64,000 nt of DNA from Hymenobacter nivis (GCF_006439025.1 NZ_RCYZ01000001.1:372001-436000), one strand, 5' to 3'. Counted from the stretch's first letter, positions 50,049 to 59,647 are shown. Made by a program: numbers and translations. The notes: generated by a model from the sequence alone, not told the origin.

Positions 50049-52394
50049 ATGAAACTATTGCGCGGGCTTAGCCCGCTGCTGACCAGCGGCTTGCTGCTGG
50101 CGCTTGGGGCCCCTACCCCGGCCCGGGCGCAGGCCGTGCCCGGCCCGGTGCGGGGCGAAATCACGGAAAAAACCACGGCCGCGCCCCTGCCCGGCGCGCT
50201 GCTGCGCTGGCTGGCCGACGCCCCCGCCGCGGCCGACAACTTCCCCACCGCCACGGCCGATGCGGCCGGCCACTTTGTGCTGGCCCGCCCGGCTCGCGCC
50301 GCCGGCCGCCTGGTGGTGCAGGCCCTCGGCTACCGGCCCGATACGGTGGCCGTGCCCGCCGCCGGCAGCCCCTACCTGCGGGTGGGCCTGCGCCCCGGCC
50401 TGGAGCTGGGCGAGGTGACGGTGACCACACGGGCCCCCGCCTACTCGGCCATCACGCCCACCAACACGCAGGTAATCTCGGCCCGCGACCTCACCAAATC
50501 GGCCTGCTGCAACCTGGCCGAGAGCTTCGAAACCAACGCCGCCGTGGAGGTCACCACCTCCGACGCCGTATCCGGGGCCAAGCAGATTCAGCTGCTGGGG
50601 CTCGATGGGGCCTACTCGCTGCTGACCGTGGACAACCAGCCGGCCCTGCGCGGACTGGCCACGCCCTACCGCCTGGGCTACCTGGCGGGGCCCTGGATCG
50701 AGAACATCGAAATCATCAAGGGCACGGGCTCGGTGGTGAACGGCTACGAAGCCATTTCGGGCCAGATCAACATTAAGCTCAAGGAGCCCGAAAAAACCGA
50801 CCAGCTGCTGTTCAACGCCTACACCAACGACCTGGGCAAGTTCGACGTCAACCTCAACACCTCGGCCCGCCTCAACCCGAAGTGGAGCACCGTGCTATTG
50901 CTGCACACCGACCACCTGGGCCGGCGCGTGGACCGCAACAGCGACGGTTTTATGGACCTGCCGCTGGCCACGCAGTTCAACGCCGTGAACAAGTGGAAGT
51001 ACATTTCCGGCCACGGCTTCGTGACGGAAGTAGGCCTAGGGGCCCTGCACGAAGACCGGCAGGGCGGCCAGCTGGGCTTCCGGCCCGACGCGCCCGACGC
51101 CTACCGCCAAGCCTACGGCACCACCAACACCACCCGCCGCTACACGGCCTTCACCAAAACGTCGTACACCTGGCCCACCCGCCCGTTCCAAAGCCTGGGC
51201 TTGCTGATGAACGGCACGAGCCACGATTTTAACTCGACGTACTCGTTCAGCGACGTGACGGGGCCCCGGCACTACGACGGCACCCAGCGCACGGGCCAAG
51301 CCACGCTGCTGTTCCAAAGCATCATCGGGAGCACCACGCACGGCTACCGGGCGGGGCTGAGCTTTTTGTACGACGACTACCGCGAGTTTCTGGGCACCGG
51401 CCAGGCCATTGGCACCGAGACCCTGGCCGATGCCTACACCCGCGAGCACCGCACCCGCCGCGAGCTGGTGCCCGGGGCCTTCGCCGAGTACACGTACCAA
51501 AACAGCCGCAACCTGACCGTAGTGGCCGGCCTGCGTGCCGACCGTCACAACCTATACGGCTGGCAGGTGACGCCCCGCTTCAACCTGAAGTACGACGCCA
51601 CCCAAAACTCCATCTTCCGGCTCTCGGCGGGCCGCGGCTGGCGCGTGGCCAACCCCATCGCCGACAACGCCTACCTGCTGGCCAGCGCCCGCAGCTTCGT
51701 CATCGGCAACGCCCTGCGCCCCGAAACGGCCTGGAACATGGGCGGCAGCTTCACGCAGTATTTTGAGTTGTGGGGCCGCCAGGCCACGTTCGTGGCCGAC
51801 TACTACAACACCACGTTTGGCAACCAGGTGGTGGCCGATATGTACACCGCGCCCCAGCTCGTGCTCATCAACAACTTGGGCCCCGGCAGCCGCTCCTTCG
51901 CCCGCAGCGTGCAGGCCGAGCTGCAAGTGGAGCCCGTGAAGGGCTTGCAGGTGAAGGGCGCCTACAAGTACCTCGACGTGCGCACCACCTACGGCGACGA
52001 GCTATTGCCCAAGCCCCTCACCCCCAGCCACCGCGCCTTCCTGAACCTGGGCTACGCCTCGGCATTCGATAAGTGGCGGGCCGATTTCACGGTGCAGTGG
52101 TTCGGCCAGCGGCCCTTGGCCCACCTCGGCAACGACGCCACCCACCAGCACGCCCCCGGCCAAAGCACGGCCGTGTACTACGCCCCGCGCTACGCCGCGC
52201 TCAATACCCAAATCACCCGCGCCTTCAAGCGGCTGGAGGTGTACGCGGGCGTCGAAAATCTTACCAACTACCGCCAGCCCAATCCCATCGAAAGTGCTGC
52301 CTTCCCGTTCAGCCCCAACTTCGACGCCGCCATGGTGTGGGGCCCCGTGTACGGCCGCCTCACCTACGTTGGCCTCCGCTACCGGATCGAGTAA
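50049..52394 (+). CDS. TonB-dependent outer membrane receptor, metal (copper)-linked type
   Basis: The 781-residue protein has a signal peptide ending near PARAQA. A carboxypeptidase-regulatory-like domain follows (GEITEKTTAAPLPGALLRW to about residue 110). The plug domain contains SACCNLAESFETNAAVEV and IENIEIIKGTGSVVNGYEAISGQINIKLK near residues 150-240, and a 22-stranded barrel ends in GRLTYVGLRYRIE. The CCNLAESFETN plug is typical of receptors encoded beside HYC_CC_PP and HMA genes. It would import a chelated metal or small ligand. Two short hairpins occur in the 94-nt leader. Confidence 0.92.
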   Translation: MKLLRGLSPLLTSGLLLALGAPTPARAQAVPGPVRGEITEKTTAAPLPGALLRWLADAPAAADNFPTATADAAGHFVLARPARAAGRLVVQALGYRPDTVAVPAAGSPYLRVGLRPGLELGEVTVTTRAPAYSAITPTNTQVISARDLTKSACCNLAESFETNAAVEVTTSDAVSGAKQIQLLGLDGAYSLLTVDNQPALRGLATPYRLGYLAGPWIENIEIIKGTGSVVNGYEAISGQINIKLKEPEKTDQLLFNAYTNDLGKFDVNLNTSARLNPKWSTVLLLHTDHLGRRVDRNSDGFMDLPLATQFNAVNKWKYISGHGFVTEVGLGALHEDRQGGQLGFRPDAPDAYRQAYGTTNTTRRYTAFTKTSYTWPTRPFQSLGLLMNGTSHDFNSTYSFSDVTGPRHYDGTQRTGQATLLFQSIIGSTTHGYRAGLSFLYDDYREFLGTGQAIGTETLADAYTREHRTRRELVPGAFAEYTYQNSRNLTVVAGLRADRHNLYGWQVTPRFNLKYDATQNSIFRLSAGRGWRVANPIADNAYLLASARSFVIGNALRPETAWNMGGSFTQYFELWGRQATFVADYYNTTFGNQVVADMYTAPQLVLINNLGPGSRSFARSVQAELQVEPVKGLQVKGAYKYLDVRTTYGDELLPKPLTPSHRAFLNLGYASAFDKWRADFTVQWFGQRPLAHLGNDATHQHAPGQSTAVYYAPRYAALNTQITRAFKRLEVYAGVENLTNYRQPNPIESAAFPFSPNFDAAMVWGPVYGRLTYVGLRYRIE

Positions 52395-52502
52395 CAGTTT
52401 TCACGCCAAGCAGCGCCAAGTTTTCTGGTTTAATGCCACTCCGCTGGCGCGAAATCTGGCTTCGTTTTCGCACTATTTCCCCTTCTAATCTCTTTTCATT
52501 TT

Positions 52503-52877
52503 ATGAAAGCTCTTTCGTTTTTCCTCTTCGCCGCCTTCAGCGCGGCCGGTTTCAACGCCCAGGCTCAGACGGCTCCCTCCCCTGCCAAAGCCGTGGCCGG
52601 CACCGAAACGGTCAAGTTCAAAACCTCGGCCGTGTGCGACATGTGCAAGGCGCGCATTGAAAAAAGCATGGCCTACGAGAAAGGCGTGCAAAGCGCCTCC
52701 CTCGACGTGCCCACCAAAGTGCTCACGGTGAACTACCGCCCCGAAAAAACCAACACCGCCGCCCTGCGCGCCGCTGTGCAGAAGACCGGCTACGACGCCG
52801 ACGAGCAAACCGCCGACGCCCGCGCCTACAGCCGCCTACCCGAGTGCTGCAAAAAAACCGCCCCGGCCCACCAATAG
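52503..52877 (+). CDS. Periplasmic heavy-metal-associated (HMA, MerP-like) protein
   Basis: The 124-residue protein has a signal peptide (MKALSFFLFAAFSAAGFNAQAQ) and one HMA domain: VKFKTSAVCDMCKARIEKSMAYEKGVQSASLDVPTKVLTVNY with the CxxC metal site (CDMC) near residue 43. A C-terminal CC pair (LPECCKKTA) may be a second metal site. It probably binds Cu(I) in the periplasm. It is third in the 49517-52877 set and followed by a strong terminator. Confidence 0.9.
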   Translation: MKALSFFLFAAFSAAGFNAQAQTAPSPAKAVAGTETVKFKTSAVCDMCKARIEKSMAYEKGVQSASLDVPTKVLTVNYRPEKTNTAALRAAVQKTGYDADEQTADARAYSRLPECCKKTAPAHQ

Positions 52878-52892
52878 GGCCCCGGGGCCCTG

Positions 52893-52936
52893 GCTCAATA
52901 AAAAAGGCCCGCTTCGGCGGGCCTTTTTTATTGAGC
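52893..52936. terminator. Bidirectional terminator with UUCG tetraloop
   Basis: A perfect 20-bp stem (52893-52912 with 52917-52936), including A6/T6 tracts, closed by TTCG. It lies between the converging HMA gene and crtW. Confidence 0.95.
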
Positions 52937-52955
52937 GAATTTTTGAATCCATAGT

Positions 52956-53690
52956 TCAGACCTTCGTTTTCCACAGGCGCCACCAGGGCAGATAAGGCTG
53001 GTCGTGGTGCTCGTAGTGGTAGCCAAAGAAGTAGCACGTGGCGAAGGCCCAAGCATGGTGCCGTAACTGGCTGCGCGACTTGTGCTGGTTGTCGGGCGCG
53101 TGCTCGCCGCGGTGCGGCAAGTAGGTGCCAAAGAAGAAAAGCTGCAAGGTGGCCAGCACCGCCGGTATCATCCAAAAGGCGATGACGTTGGCCTGCAGGA
53201 AGTACAATTTCAGCACGTTGTAGGTCACGGCCATCAGCAGCACCTGCCACCAGGTTACGTAGTTCCAGGCGAAGCGGGCCAGCCAGGGCAGAAAGCCAGC
53301 GTGGTCTTCGGGGTGGAAATCGGGGTCTTCTTGCGTGCCCACGTGGCGGTGATGGTTGTGGTGCTTGGGCAGCTGGTTCGGAAACCAGTTATAGGCAAAC
53401 AGCACCGTGGCCACCGTACCAATGGCGTTGTTGAGGCGCTTATTAGGGCTTACTACGCCGTGCATGGCGTCGTGGGCCGTGATGAACAGGCCGGTATAGA
53501 GGTGCGTTTGAAGCAGCACTAGCAGGTAGGGCCCCGGCGCGTGCCAGTTGGGCTGGTAGCCGGCCAGCAACCAGGCCAGCAAACCACCCCAGGCCGCTAT
53601 AATCAGCAGGGCCACCGCTACCCCCTTGCCAGCCAACGGCGCGGGGGCCACGCGACGGGCCGAAACGAAGGAGGCAGCGGGGGCACTCAT
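52956..53690 (-). CDS. crtW: Beta-carotene ketolase (CrtW type)
   Basis: The 244-residue integral membrane di-iron enzyme has histidine boxes FITAHDAMHGVVSPN near residue 72, NQLPKHHNHHRHVGT near residue 105 and GYHYEHHDQPYLPWWRL near residue 222, with HRGEHAP between. The last box, ending PYLPWWRL, is characteristic of CrtW ketolases. It adds keto groups to the carotenoid ring and gives red or pink pigments. It is 17 nt downstream of ispH on the same strand, linking isoprenoid supply to pigment formation. Confidence 0.92.
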   Translation of the reverse strand: MSAPAASFVSARRVAPAPLAGKGVAVALLIIAAWGGLLAWLLAGYQPNWHAPGPYLLVLLQTHLYTGLFITAHDAMHGVVSPNKRLNNAIGTVATVLFAYNWFPNQLPKHHNHHRHVGTQEDPDFHPEDHAGFLPWLARFAWNYVTWWQVLLMAVTYNVLKLYFLQANVIAFWMIPAVLATLQLFFFGTYLPHRGEHAPDNQHKSRSQLRHHAWAFATCYFFGYHYEHHDQPYLPWWRLWKTKV

Positions 53691-53707
53691 GGGCTAAAAC
53701 AACATAA

Positions 53708-54559
53708 TTAAAGGCCCACCAGGGCTTCGCGCACCTGCTCCATCAGCCACATGGGCGTGCTGGTGGCCCCGCAAATACCCACCGACTGCCCCGGCCGGAA
53801 CCAAGAGCGGTCAATGTCTTCGACGTTGGAAATGAAGTGGGTGTCCGGGTTCGTTTCCTTGCACACCTGGTAGAGCACTTTGCCGTTGGAGCTTTTGGTG
53901 CCCGACACGAAGGCAATTTGGTCGAACTGCGCGGCGAAGCGGCGCAAGTCCTTGTCGCGGTTGCTCACCTGCCGGCAAATGGTGTCGTTGGCGTTCACCT
54001 GGTAGCCCCGGTTTTCCAGCTCGCTCTTGATGTTGTAAAAACTGGCCGTGCTCTTGGTCGTCTGGCTGTACAGGGTCAGGGCCGTGGGCAGCTCGTGGGT
54101 CATCAGCTCAGCCAGGCTCTCAAACACCACGGCCTGGCCGCCGGTCTGGCCCAGCAAGCCCAGCACCTCAGCGTGGCCGTGCTTACCGTAAATGAAGATT
54201 TGCTCGCGCTTGTCGAAGCTGGTTTTGATGCGGTTTTGCAGCTTCAGCACCACCGGGCAGCTGGCATCAATCAGCGTCAGGTTGTTCTCCAGGGCCAGCT
54301 TGTAGGTGCTCGGTGGCTCGCCATGGGCCCGGATGAGTACGGCCTCGTCGCGCAGCTCAGCCAGCCGCTCGTGGCAAATGATGCGCAGGCCGCGCTGTTG
54401 CAGGCGGTGCACTTCCTCGTCGTTGTGCACGATGTCGCCGAGGCAATACAAATACCCTTGCTCGTCGAGCAAGTCTTCCGCCATTTGAATGGCATAAATA
54501 ACCCCAAAGCAAAAGCCAGAGTTGGGGTCGATGCGAACACTGAGCGACAAAGGCGGCAT
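53708..54559 (-). CDS. ispH: 4-hydroxy-3-methylbut-2-enyl diphosphate reductase
   Basis: The 283-residue iron-sulfur enzyme has three cluster Cys in DPNSGFCFGVIYAIQMAED (residue 17), LIDASCPVVLKLQ (near 100) and ANDTICRQVSNRDK (near 194). IRAHGEPPSTY holds the substrate-binding His. VGICGATSTPMWLMEQV is the C-terminal signature. It makes IPP and DMAPP in the last step of the MEP pathway. It is first gene of an ispH-crtW pair. Confidence 0.96.
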   Translation of the reverse strand: MPPLSLSVRIDPNSGFCFGVIYAIQMAEDLLDEQGYLYCLGDIVHNDEEVHRLQQRGLRIICHERLAELRDEAVLIRAHGEPPSTYKLALENNLTLIDASCPVVLKLQNRIKTSFDKREQIFIYGKHGHAEVLGLLGQTGGQAVVFESLAELMTHELPTALTLYSQTTKSTASFYNIKSELENRGYQVNANDTICRQVSNRDKDLRRFAAQFDQIAFVSGTKSSNGKVLYQVCKETNPDTHFISNVEDIDRSWFRPGQSVGICGATSTPMWLMEQVREALVGL

Positions 54560-54598
54560 AGTGGCAGGGTAACCCGAAAAGCCCGCGTAAGGTTGCGG

Positions 54599-55792
54599 CT
54601 ACAATTTCCCGAAAATGCGGCGGCCCTCAAAATCTTCAATTACCTGGGCTTCCAGGGGGCTGTCTTTCACCACGGCGTTGTCGCGCCAGAACGCGGGATG
54701 GTAGCGCCGCTTTTTGATTTCTGCCAGGTCCTTCACATCCTGGGCCGTGTCGTGGTACTTCTGGCCGGGCGTGGGCGGGCCGTATTCGTACAGGAAAAAC
54801 TGGGAAGTCGTCGTCGTTTCCGACGGCACGCCCTTCACCGTCATCTGGATGTTGGCCACTACCTGCGTGCTGGCCAAGCGGCTGAGCGAGTCGCCCAGGG
54901 CCCCAAAGTTGGTAGTGATGCGAAACGCGCAGGGCCCAAACTGGATGGTGGGGTTGCTGGACGTGAACATGCCGGCCGTGGGCAGCTCCCGCTCGAAGCG
55001 GAACAGCGCCGCCGTGCGCGAGTCGATGTAGAGGGTACCGCTGGCCACCGGGTCGCCGGCCACCCGGGGCCCAAAATCCACCACGGCCAGCTCGCGGCCT
55101 TGGTCGCGCAGGGTTTGGCGCAGCACAAACCGGAAACGCTCGGCCGCCCGGGGCCCCAGCGGCACGGCCGTGCGGGTGGTTTCGCCGGGCAGCACAAAAA
55201 TGGGCAAGGCCCGCGTGTAGATGGAGAAGTTGTTCAGGCCCATAATGCCCGGCACGAAGGCGTAGCGGGCCTCGCCCAGCACCCAGCTGGGCATGTTGCG
55301 CGGCGTCAGCTTCACGTCGTAAAAGGCGTCGAAGAACTCGCGGTAGCGGCCGTTCTCGCGGGTCTTCTGGCGGTAGAAGCCCCGGCCGTACTGCACGTCG
55401 GCCTGGTGGCGCAGCAGCTTAGCGTAGCAGCGGGCCACCAGTTCTTCGGCCTCGGCGTTGGCCCGCACCGTCACCTCGGGAAGCGCCACGGCGCTGGCTT
55501 TGAGCACGATGCTCGTTGCCAGGGGCCCCGCTTGCACCGCCAGGGCCCCGGCGCGCGCATAGCTAATGCTGAGCACCACGAGCGGCTGCGGCAGCGCCAG
55601 CACCCGCAGCACGAATTCGCCCACTTCGTTGGTGGCGGTGCCGGTACGGCCATCGGCCAGAGCCACGCTGGCGTAGGGCACGGGCTGGCCCTTTTCGTCC
55701 ACCACCCGGCCCGTTACCAGGCCCTGGGCAGCGGCCGGGCCGTGGGCACATAGCAGAAGTAGGGCCCCCAGCAAACAGTAGAAGTAGCGCAT
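54599..55792 (-). CDS. Secreted protein with carboxypeptidase-regulatory-like domain
   Basis: About 397 residues. A signal peptide ending GPAAAQG is followed by a CarboxypepD_reg-like domain (LVTGRVVDEKGQPVPYASVALADGRTGTATNEVGEFVLRV) up to about residue 100. A larger beta-rich region follows, containing VTVRANAEAEELVARCYAKLL and GRGFYRQKTRENGRYREFFDAF, similar to the central part of DUF5686-type outer-membrane proteins but without the barrel. Function unknown, probably periplasmic or surface. The ATG at 55792 starts the signal peptide. It is 39 nt upstream of ispH. Confidence 0.78.
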   Translation of the reverse strand: MRYFYCLLGALLLLCAHGPAAAQGLVTGRVVDEKGQPVPYASVALADGRTGTATNEVGEFVLRVLALPQPLVVLSISYARAGALAVQAGPLATSIVLKASAVALPEVTVRANAEAEELVARCYAKLLRHQADVQYGRGFYRQKTRENGRYREFFDAFYDVKLTPRNMPSWVLGEARYAFVPGIMGLNNFSIYTRALPIFVLPGETTRTAVPLGPRAAERFRFVLRQTLRDQGRELAVVDFGPRVAGDPVASGTLYIDSRTAALFRFERELPTAGMFTSSNPTIQFGPCAFRITTNFGALGDSLSRLASTQVVANIQMTVKGVPSETTTTSQFFLYEYGPPTPGQKYHDTAQDVKDLAEIKKRRYHPAFWRDNAVVKDSPLEAQVIEDFEGRRIFGKL

Positions 55793-55849
55793 GGCCGCAA
55801 GGTAGCCCCGGCCATGCCAAGCCCGGCACCACCTATTTAAAAGAACAAA

Positions 55850-55883
55850 AAAAGGGCCTTCCGCCACTGCGGAAGGCCCTTTT
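55850..55883 (-). terminator. Terminator of the large T9SS type A gene
   Basis: A perfect 15-bp stem with a 4-nt loop, followed on the minus strand by seven T. It starts 19 nt after the stop at 55902. Confidence 0.93.
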
Positions 55884-55901
55884 AGCACAGCTAAGCGGTA
55901 C

Positions 55902-58900
55902 TTAGTACTTCACCACGCGGCTGCGTACTTGCTGGCCGCCCACGTTGAGGAGGTAGGTGCCCACGGGCAGGGCCCCCAGGTCTATCTCGCCCGAAGCGGG
56001 CAGGCTCAGCTCCTGCACCACGCGGCCCATCAGGTCGCTGATGCGCACGCGGGGGGCGCTGGCGGCCAAAGCGGCGGGCAGGGTGATGGTCACCTTACCG
56101 CTCGTGGGGTTCGGGTAGATGCTGATGTCCACCAAGCCATCGCTCTGCACCGATACCGTGGGCGAGTAGGCCACTTTGCCATCGTTGTCGATTTGCTTGA
56201 GGCGGTAGTAGCTCACGCCCGGCAGGGGCTGGCGGTCCACGGCGTCGTAGGTGGTGCGGGCGCTGGTGTTGCCCTGGGCGTCCTTGGTCAGCACCGTAGC
56301 AAACGTCTGGCCGTTCGAGCTGCGCTGCACCTCAAAGCTGCGGCTGTTCTTCTCGCTGGCCGTCACCCAGTTCAGGTTCACCTGCTTGTTGCGGAGCTGC
56401 GCCGTGAACGACACCAGCTCAACTGGCAGCGGCGTGAGGGGCTGGTTGTTGGGCACGAGGTAGTTTTCGGCGTTCAGCACCGCATCGTTGTTAAACTCGA
56501 AGGCGTAGAAGTAATACTGCGTGTTGGGGTCCAGGTTTGTTACCGTGAAGGTGCTGGAAGCGCCGCTGAACACTACGTAGGTGTTGGTCGATGCTTCAGT
56601 GGCCGTGCCGGTGCCAAAAATGTACGCCCCGTTAGCATCCGTACTACCCGGGTTGAAATTCTGCTTGTCCAGCGGGAACAAGTTGGTCGGCAGCTTCGAG
56701 TAGGTAGTGGAAGCAATTACCAAGCGGTTCTGGCCATAAGCCTTCCCAGCGGGCGGGCTGGCCAGGTTGAACGTGATGGTGGCGCTGGCACCGCCCGAGG
56801 CCCGGTTGATGGTGGCCGTCGACTGCACCGTAGGCTCAGTGGCGATGGCGAAGCCCGAAGCCTGGCCAAAGCCACTGTCCAGTGCGTTGAAGTTGCCGTC
56901 CTTGATACTCGGGTTTTTGAACTGCATTTCCTGCGCGGCATTACCCACCCGCACCGGCGCGAAACGCACCTGCAAAAGCTGGGAGAAGTTGCCCGTCGTC
57001 GGGTCGGGCGTTACGCTGCCCGTGCTGGTGTAGGTGGTACCGCCATCCAACGAGAACTCGAACTGGGGGGTCTGCGCGGGGTTGCGGTCCGATACGTCGG
57101 CCGGAAAGCGGATGGCTACATCGCTTCCCAGCAGGAATCCGTCGAGACGAACCGTGGCGGAGGCCGACACCGTGCCTTTAACAATGTTGGTGGGGAACGA
57201 AGGAATGGCGCGGCTCAGGCGGAGCGTGGGCTGGCTAATGCCCGTTACCGACACGTCGGTGATGGGGGCAGGCGAGCTCGAGCTGCGAATGTTAGCGTTC
57301 ACGGTCAAGGCGTTGTTGCCAGGCACGAAGCGCACGTACACGGTTTGCTGGGCCACGTTGCCGTTAGCATCTGGCACAAAGGTCAGCGACGATACGAAGT
57401 TTATGTTGTCGCTCGATACCTGGAAATAGCCAGCATTTTCGCCGTTGGGGGCCACCGTCAGGTTTTGCAGCAAGTTGGTACCGGCCACCCGGAACGACTG
57501 CGACGCCGACGCCGTGGTGGGGCGGGTAGCAAACGTGAAATCATTGTTGTTGGGGTTTACCACCGAGATGTCCGAAATGGCCCCGCTGTTGTTGGTAGCC
57601 GAGATGGACACCGGCGACGAAAGCGACCCGCTGGTAGCGGTGAGCTGCTCATTGTAAGCACCCTGGGGGATAGTGGCCACCAGCCGCACTTCGATGGTTT
57701 GGGTGGCTACTACGCCGTTGGTTTGCGCCAGCGTAAGGGGGTTGCTCGAGAAAGTACCACCGGCCGATGCATTGCGGAACTGGATGGTATTCTTGGTAGG
57801 AGTCAGCACAATGCCCTCGCTCAGGTTCGTGCCGCTGATATCGAACTGAAGCGTACCAGCGCTGCCGCTGCTGGTAACCGTGCCGAAGCTGAGGGCCCCG
57901 GGACTGGTAACAATCGTGGGGGTCGTGGGGGCTGGGTCACCCGTGCCGCTCACGGCCACGTTCTGGGTCACGCTGCCGCCACCGTTGGGGGTAGAGGCCA
58001 CTATGTTGTCGCTGTACTGCTTGGCGTCAACGGGGGTAAAGCGCACATCGATGGTGGTGCTGGCAATACTGCCGTTGGTGGGGGCCAGCACGATGGGGTT
58101 GGTCGAGAATAGGTCCGTACCCATGCGAATGCGGAAGCCCGTGGGGGGCGTAATGGTCACGTTACCCGCCAAGTTCTGGCCATTAATCGTGAACGATTTG
58201 ATGGTTGTGCTGGAGGCACCTACCACCACTGTGCCGAAGTCGGTAAGAGCATTGGACGATACGTTCAGTACCGGCGTAGGGGCCACGCCGGTACCGGACA
58301 CGGAGAGGTTGGTGCTGGCGGTGGTGCTGGTCAGCATCACCCGGCTCACATATCCCTGGGCTTTGGTGGGCTGAAATTTCACAAACAGCGTGGTGTTAAC
58401 CGAGCCATTGTTGCGAACCAATGTGGCCGTCGTACCATACGTGTTGCCATCGATGCTCACCAAAAAATCAGTGGGAGCCATCACCATGATATCAGCCTCG
58501 AGCGAAGTTCCCGTCACCGTCGTCGACATCGCACCAGATGTGGTATTAATAATCTGGTTATCAAAACCCAAAGCATTGGGGTTCACAGTAATAGCAGGAG
58601 GCCCGGGGGTCCCGTTACCCGTCAGCTTAATCGGCGACGGAGTAGAGGTTACCACTACTGAGTTTCCGCTAGCGTCTTGGGTGGGGGCGCTAAAATTGCG
58701 GTTGATAACCCCAGTAGCCGTCGGCTTGAAGCGCACATAGATAATGGTGTTGGCAATGGTGCCACCGGCGTCGGGCGTCAGCGTAATGCTGGTCTGGCCA
58801 AACGTCAAGTTATTGGTACTCCCCTCAAATCGGGTTGGGATAGCAATGGTAATTTCATCAGCTAATCCGCTGCCATTTACCGTGTAAGCCTTTGAGGAAG

Positions 58901-59060
58901 AGACACTTCCCAATTGGACATTCCCAAAATCCTGAGGGTTACTAGCGTCGTTCGGCGTGAGGGAAACCGTCTGGGCAAAGCCTAGTCCGGGCAAGGCCAG
59001 TAGCAAGCAGAGGCAGAGCCACCGCAGCCAGCTTGTTAATGGTGAGTAGGTATGTTTCAT
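55902..59060 (-). CDS. Large repetitive secreted protein with T9SS type A sorting domain
   Basis: The 1052-residue protein has a signal peptide (LCLCLLLALPGLGFA). About six beta-sandwich repeats of around 110 residues follow, each with a form of LxFGxVxxGxxSxTxxFxxxGxxLxxxIxI, then TxIxVRFxP and VSGTG. This resembles HYDIN/ASH-like choice-of-anchor D domains. After about residue 740 there is a fibronectin-like segment. The final 75 residues are the type A sorting domain (SIYPNPTSGKVTITLP, DLMGRVVQELSL, LPVGTYLLNV). It is exported by the type IX system and attached to or released from the surface. Very Thr/Ser/Asn-rich. Confidence 0.9.
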   Translation of the reverse strand: MKHTYSPLTSWLRWLCLCLLLALPGLGFAQTVSLTPNDASNPQDFGNVQLGSVSSSKAYTVNGSGLADEITIAIPTRFEGSTNNLTFGQTSITLTPDAGGTIANTIIYVRFKPTATGVINRNFSAPTQDASGNSVVVTSTPSPIKLTGNGTPGPPAITVNPNALGFDNQIINTTSGAMSTTVTGTSLEADIMVMAPTDFLVSIDGNTYGTTATLVRNNGSVNTTLFVKFQPTKAQGYVSRVMLTSTTASTNLSVSGTGVAPTPVLNVSSNALTDFGTVVVGASSTTIKSFTINGQNLAGNVTITPPTGFRIRMGTDLFSTNPIVLAPTNGSIASTTIDVRFTPVDAKQYSDNIVASTPNGGGSVTQNVAVSGTGDPAPTTPTIVTSPGALSFGTVTSSGSAGTLQFDISGTNLSEGIVLTPTKNTIQFRNASAGGTFSSNPLTLAQTNGVVATQTIEVRLVATIPQGAYNEQLTATSGSLSSPVSISATNNSGAISDISVVNPNNNDFTFATRPTTASASQSFRVAGTNLLQNLTVAPNGENAGYFQVSSDNINFVSSLTFVPDANGNVAQQTVYVRFVPGNNALTVNANIRSSSSPAPITDVSVTGISQPTLRLSRAIPSFPTNIVKGTVSASATVRLDGFLLGSDVAIRFPADVSDRNPAQTPQFEFSLDGGTTYTSTGSVTPDPTTGNFSQLLQVRFAPVRVGNAAQEMQFKNPSIKDGNFNALDSGFGQASGFAIATEPTVQSTATINRASGGASATITFNLASPPAGKAYGQNRLVIASTTYSKLPTNLFPLDKQNFNPGSTDANGAYIFGTGTATEASTNTYVVFSGASSTFTVTNLDPNTQYYFYAFEFNNDAVLNAENYLVPNNQPLTPLPVELVSFTAQLRNKQVNLNWVTASEKNSRSFEVQRSSNGQTFATVLTKDAQGNTSARTTYDAVDRQPLPGVSYYRLKQIDNDGKVAYSPTVSVQSDGLVDISIYPNPTSGKVTITLPAALAASAPRVRISDLMGRVVQELSLPASGEIDLGALPVGTYLLNVGGQQVRSRVVKY

Positions 59061-59560
59061 CTTATTGAAGTGTCAGGTTAACTAAGTGGACAGAGAATTA
59101 ATTATGAAAGATTAAATTGTATTATCCGTAGAAAATGGTTCAGACATAAAACAGTTTGTGATTAGGCTACGAAAATATTGCACTATTTTATGCAAAATCA
59201 ATCAAAATACCCAATTGAGTTGCATCAGCTAGGTATTTCAATTGACGAAGTTATACTAATCTAAGCGAACCCCCATTACTGTAGATCTATATTTTTAGTT
59301 ACCCTGCGAACAGCGAATACTATTTATATCCAATAAAATCAACCGTAATTAAAATAATCTAAAGCTATTTTTATTTTATATGGTTGGTTTTCAAATTATT
59401 GTGGTAAATAAATTATCTGACAAGGATAGACTGATAAAATGCATCTAAGACTGTTTTTTTTGCGTCTGACACAATAGCCCCTCTTGGTTCAATATATTTT
59501 CTGCACGATTTTTTGCATTACGCCCAGTTGAGGCCCTGTGCCGCAGCGGCCGTAAACAGC
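59061..59560. other. AT-rich intergenic island, no gene recognised
   Basis: About 500 bp of strikingly AT-rich DNA in a GC-rich neighbourhood. Stops are frequent in all frames and I find no convincing coding sequence, RNA gene or repeat. It probably holds the promoter of the T9SS protein gene that starts at 59060, although no clear TAnnTTTG is seen on the minus strand. Confidence 0.6.
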
Positions 59561-59613
59561 AAAATGGGCCCCCAGCGACCCCGCCCGCTAAGGGGGAGCA
59601 CGCCGGGGGCCCA
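59561..59613 (-). terminator. Probable terminator of the gene at 59648
   Basis: A 13-bp arm pair (59565-59577 with 59601-59613) with one mismatch, built on GGGCCCCC, is followed by TTTT on the minus strand. It starts 35 nt after the stop. Confidence 0.6.
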
Positions 59614-59647
59614 TCGGTGGCCGGGGGCTTATTAAGGTTATGCTACG

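Noticed and set aside
53837-55753. Very long plus-strand open frame (638 codons) opposite ispH and the gene at 54599
   Set aside because: It is antisense to two well-supported genes, has His/Gly/Arg-rich composition from reading GC-rich codons backwards, and shows no known motif.
55929-58112. Plus-strand open frame of 727 codons opposite the T9SS type A protein
   Set aside because: The minus-strand frame has a signal peptide, repeated domains and a sorting domain; the plus frame has none.
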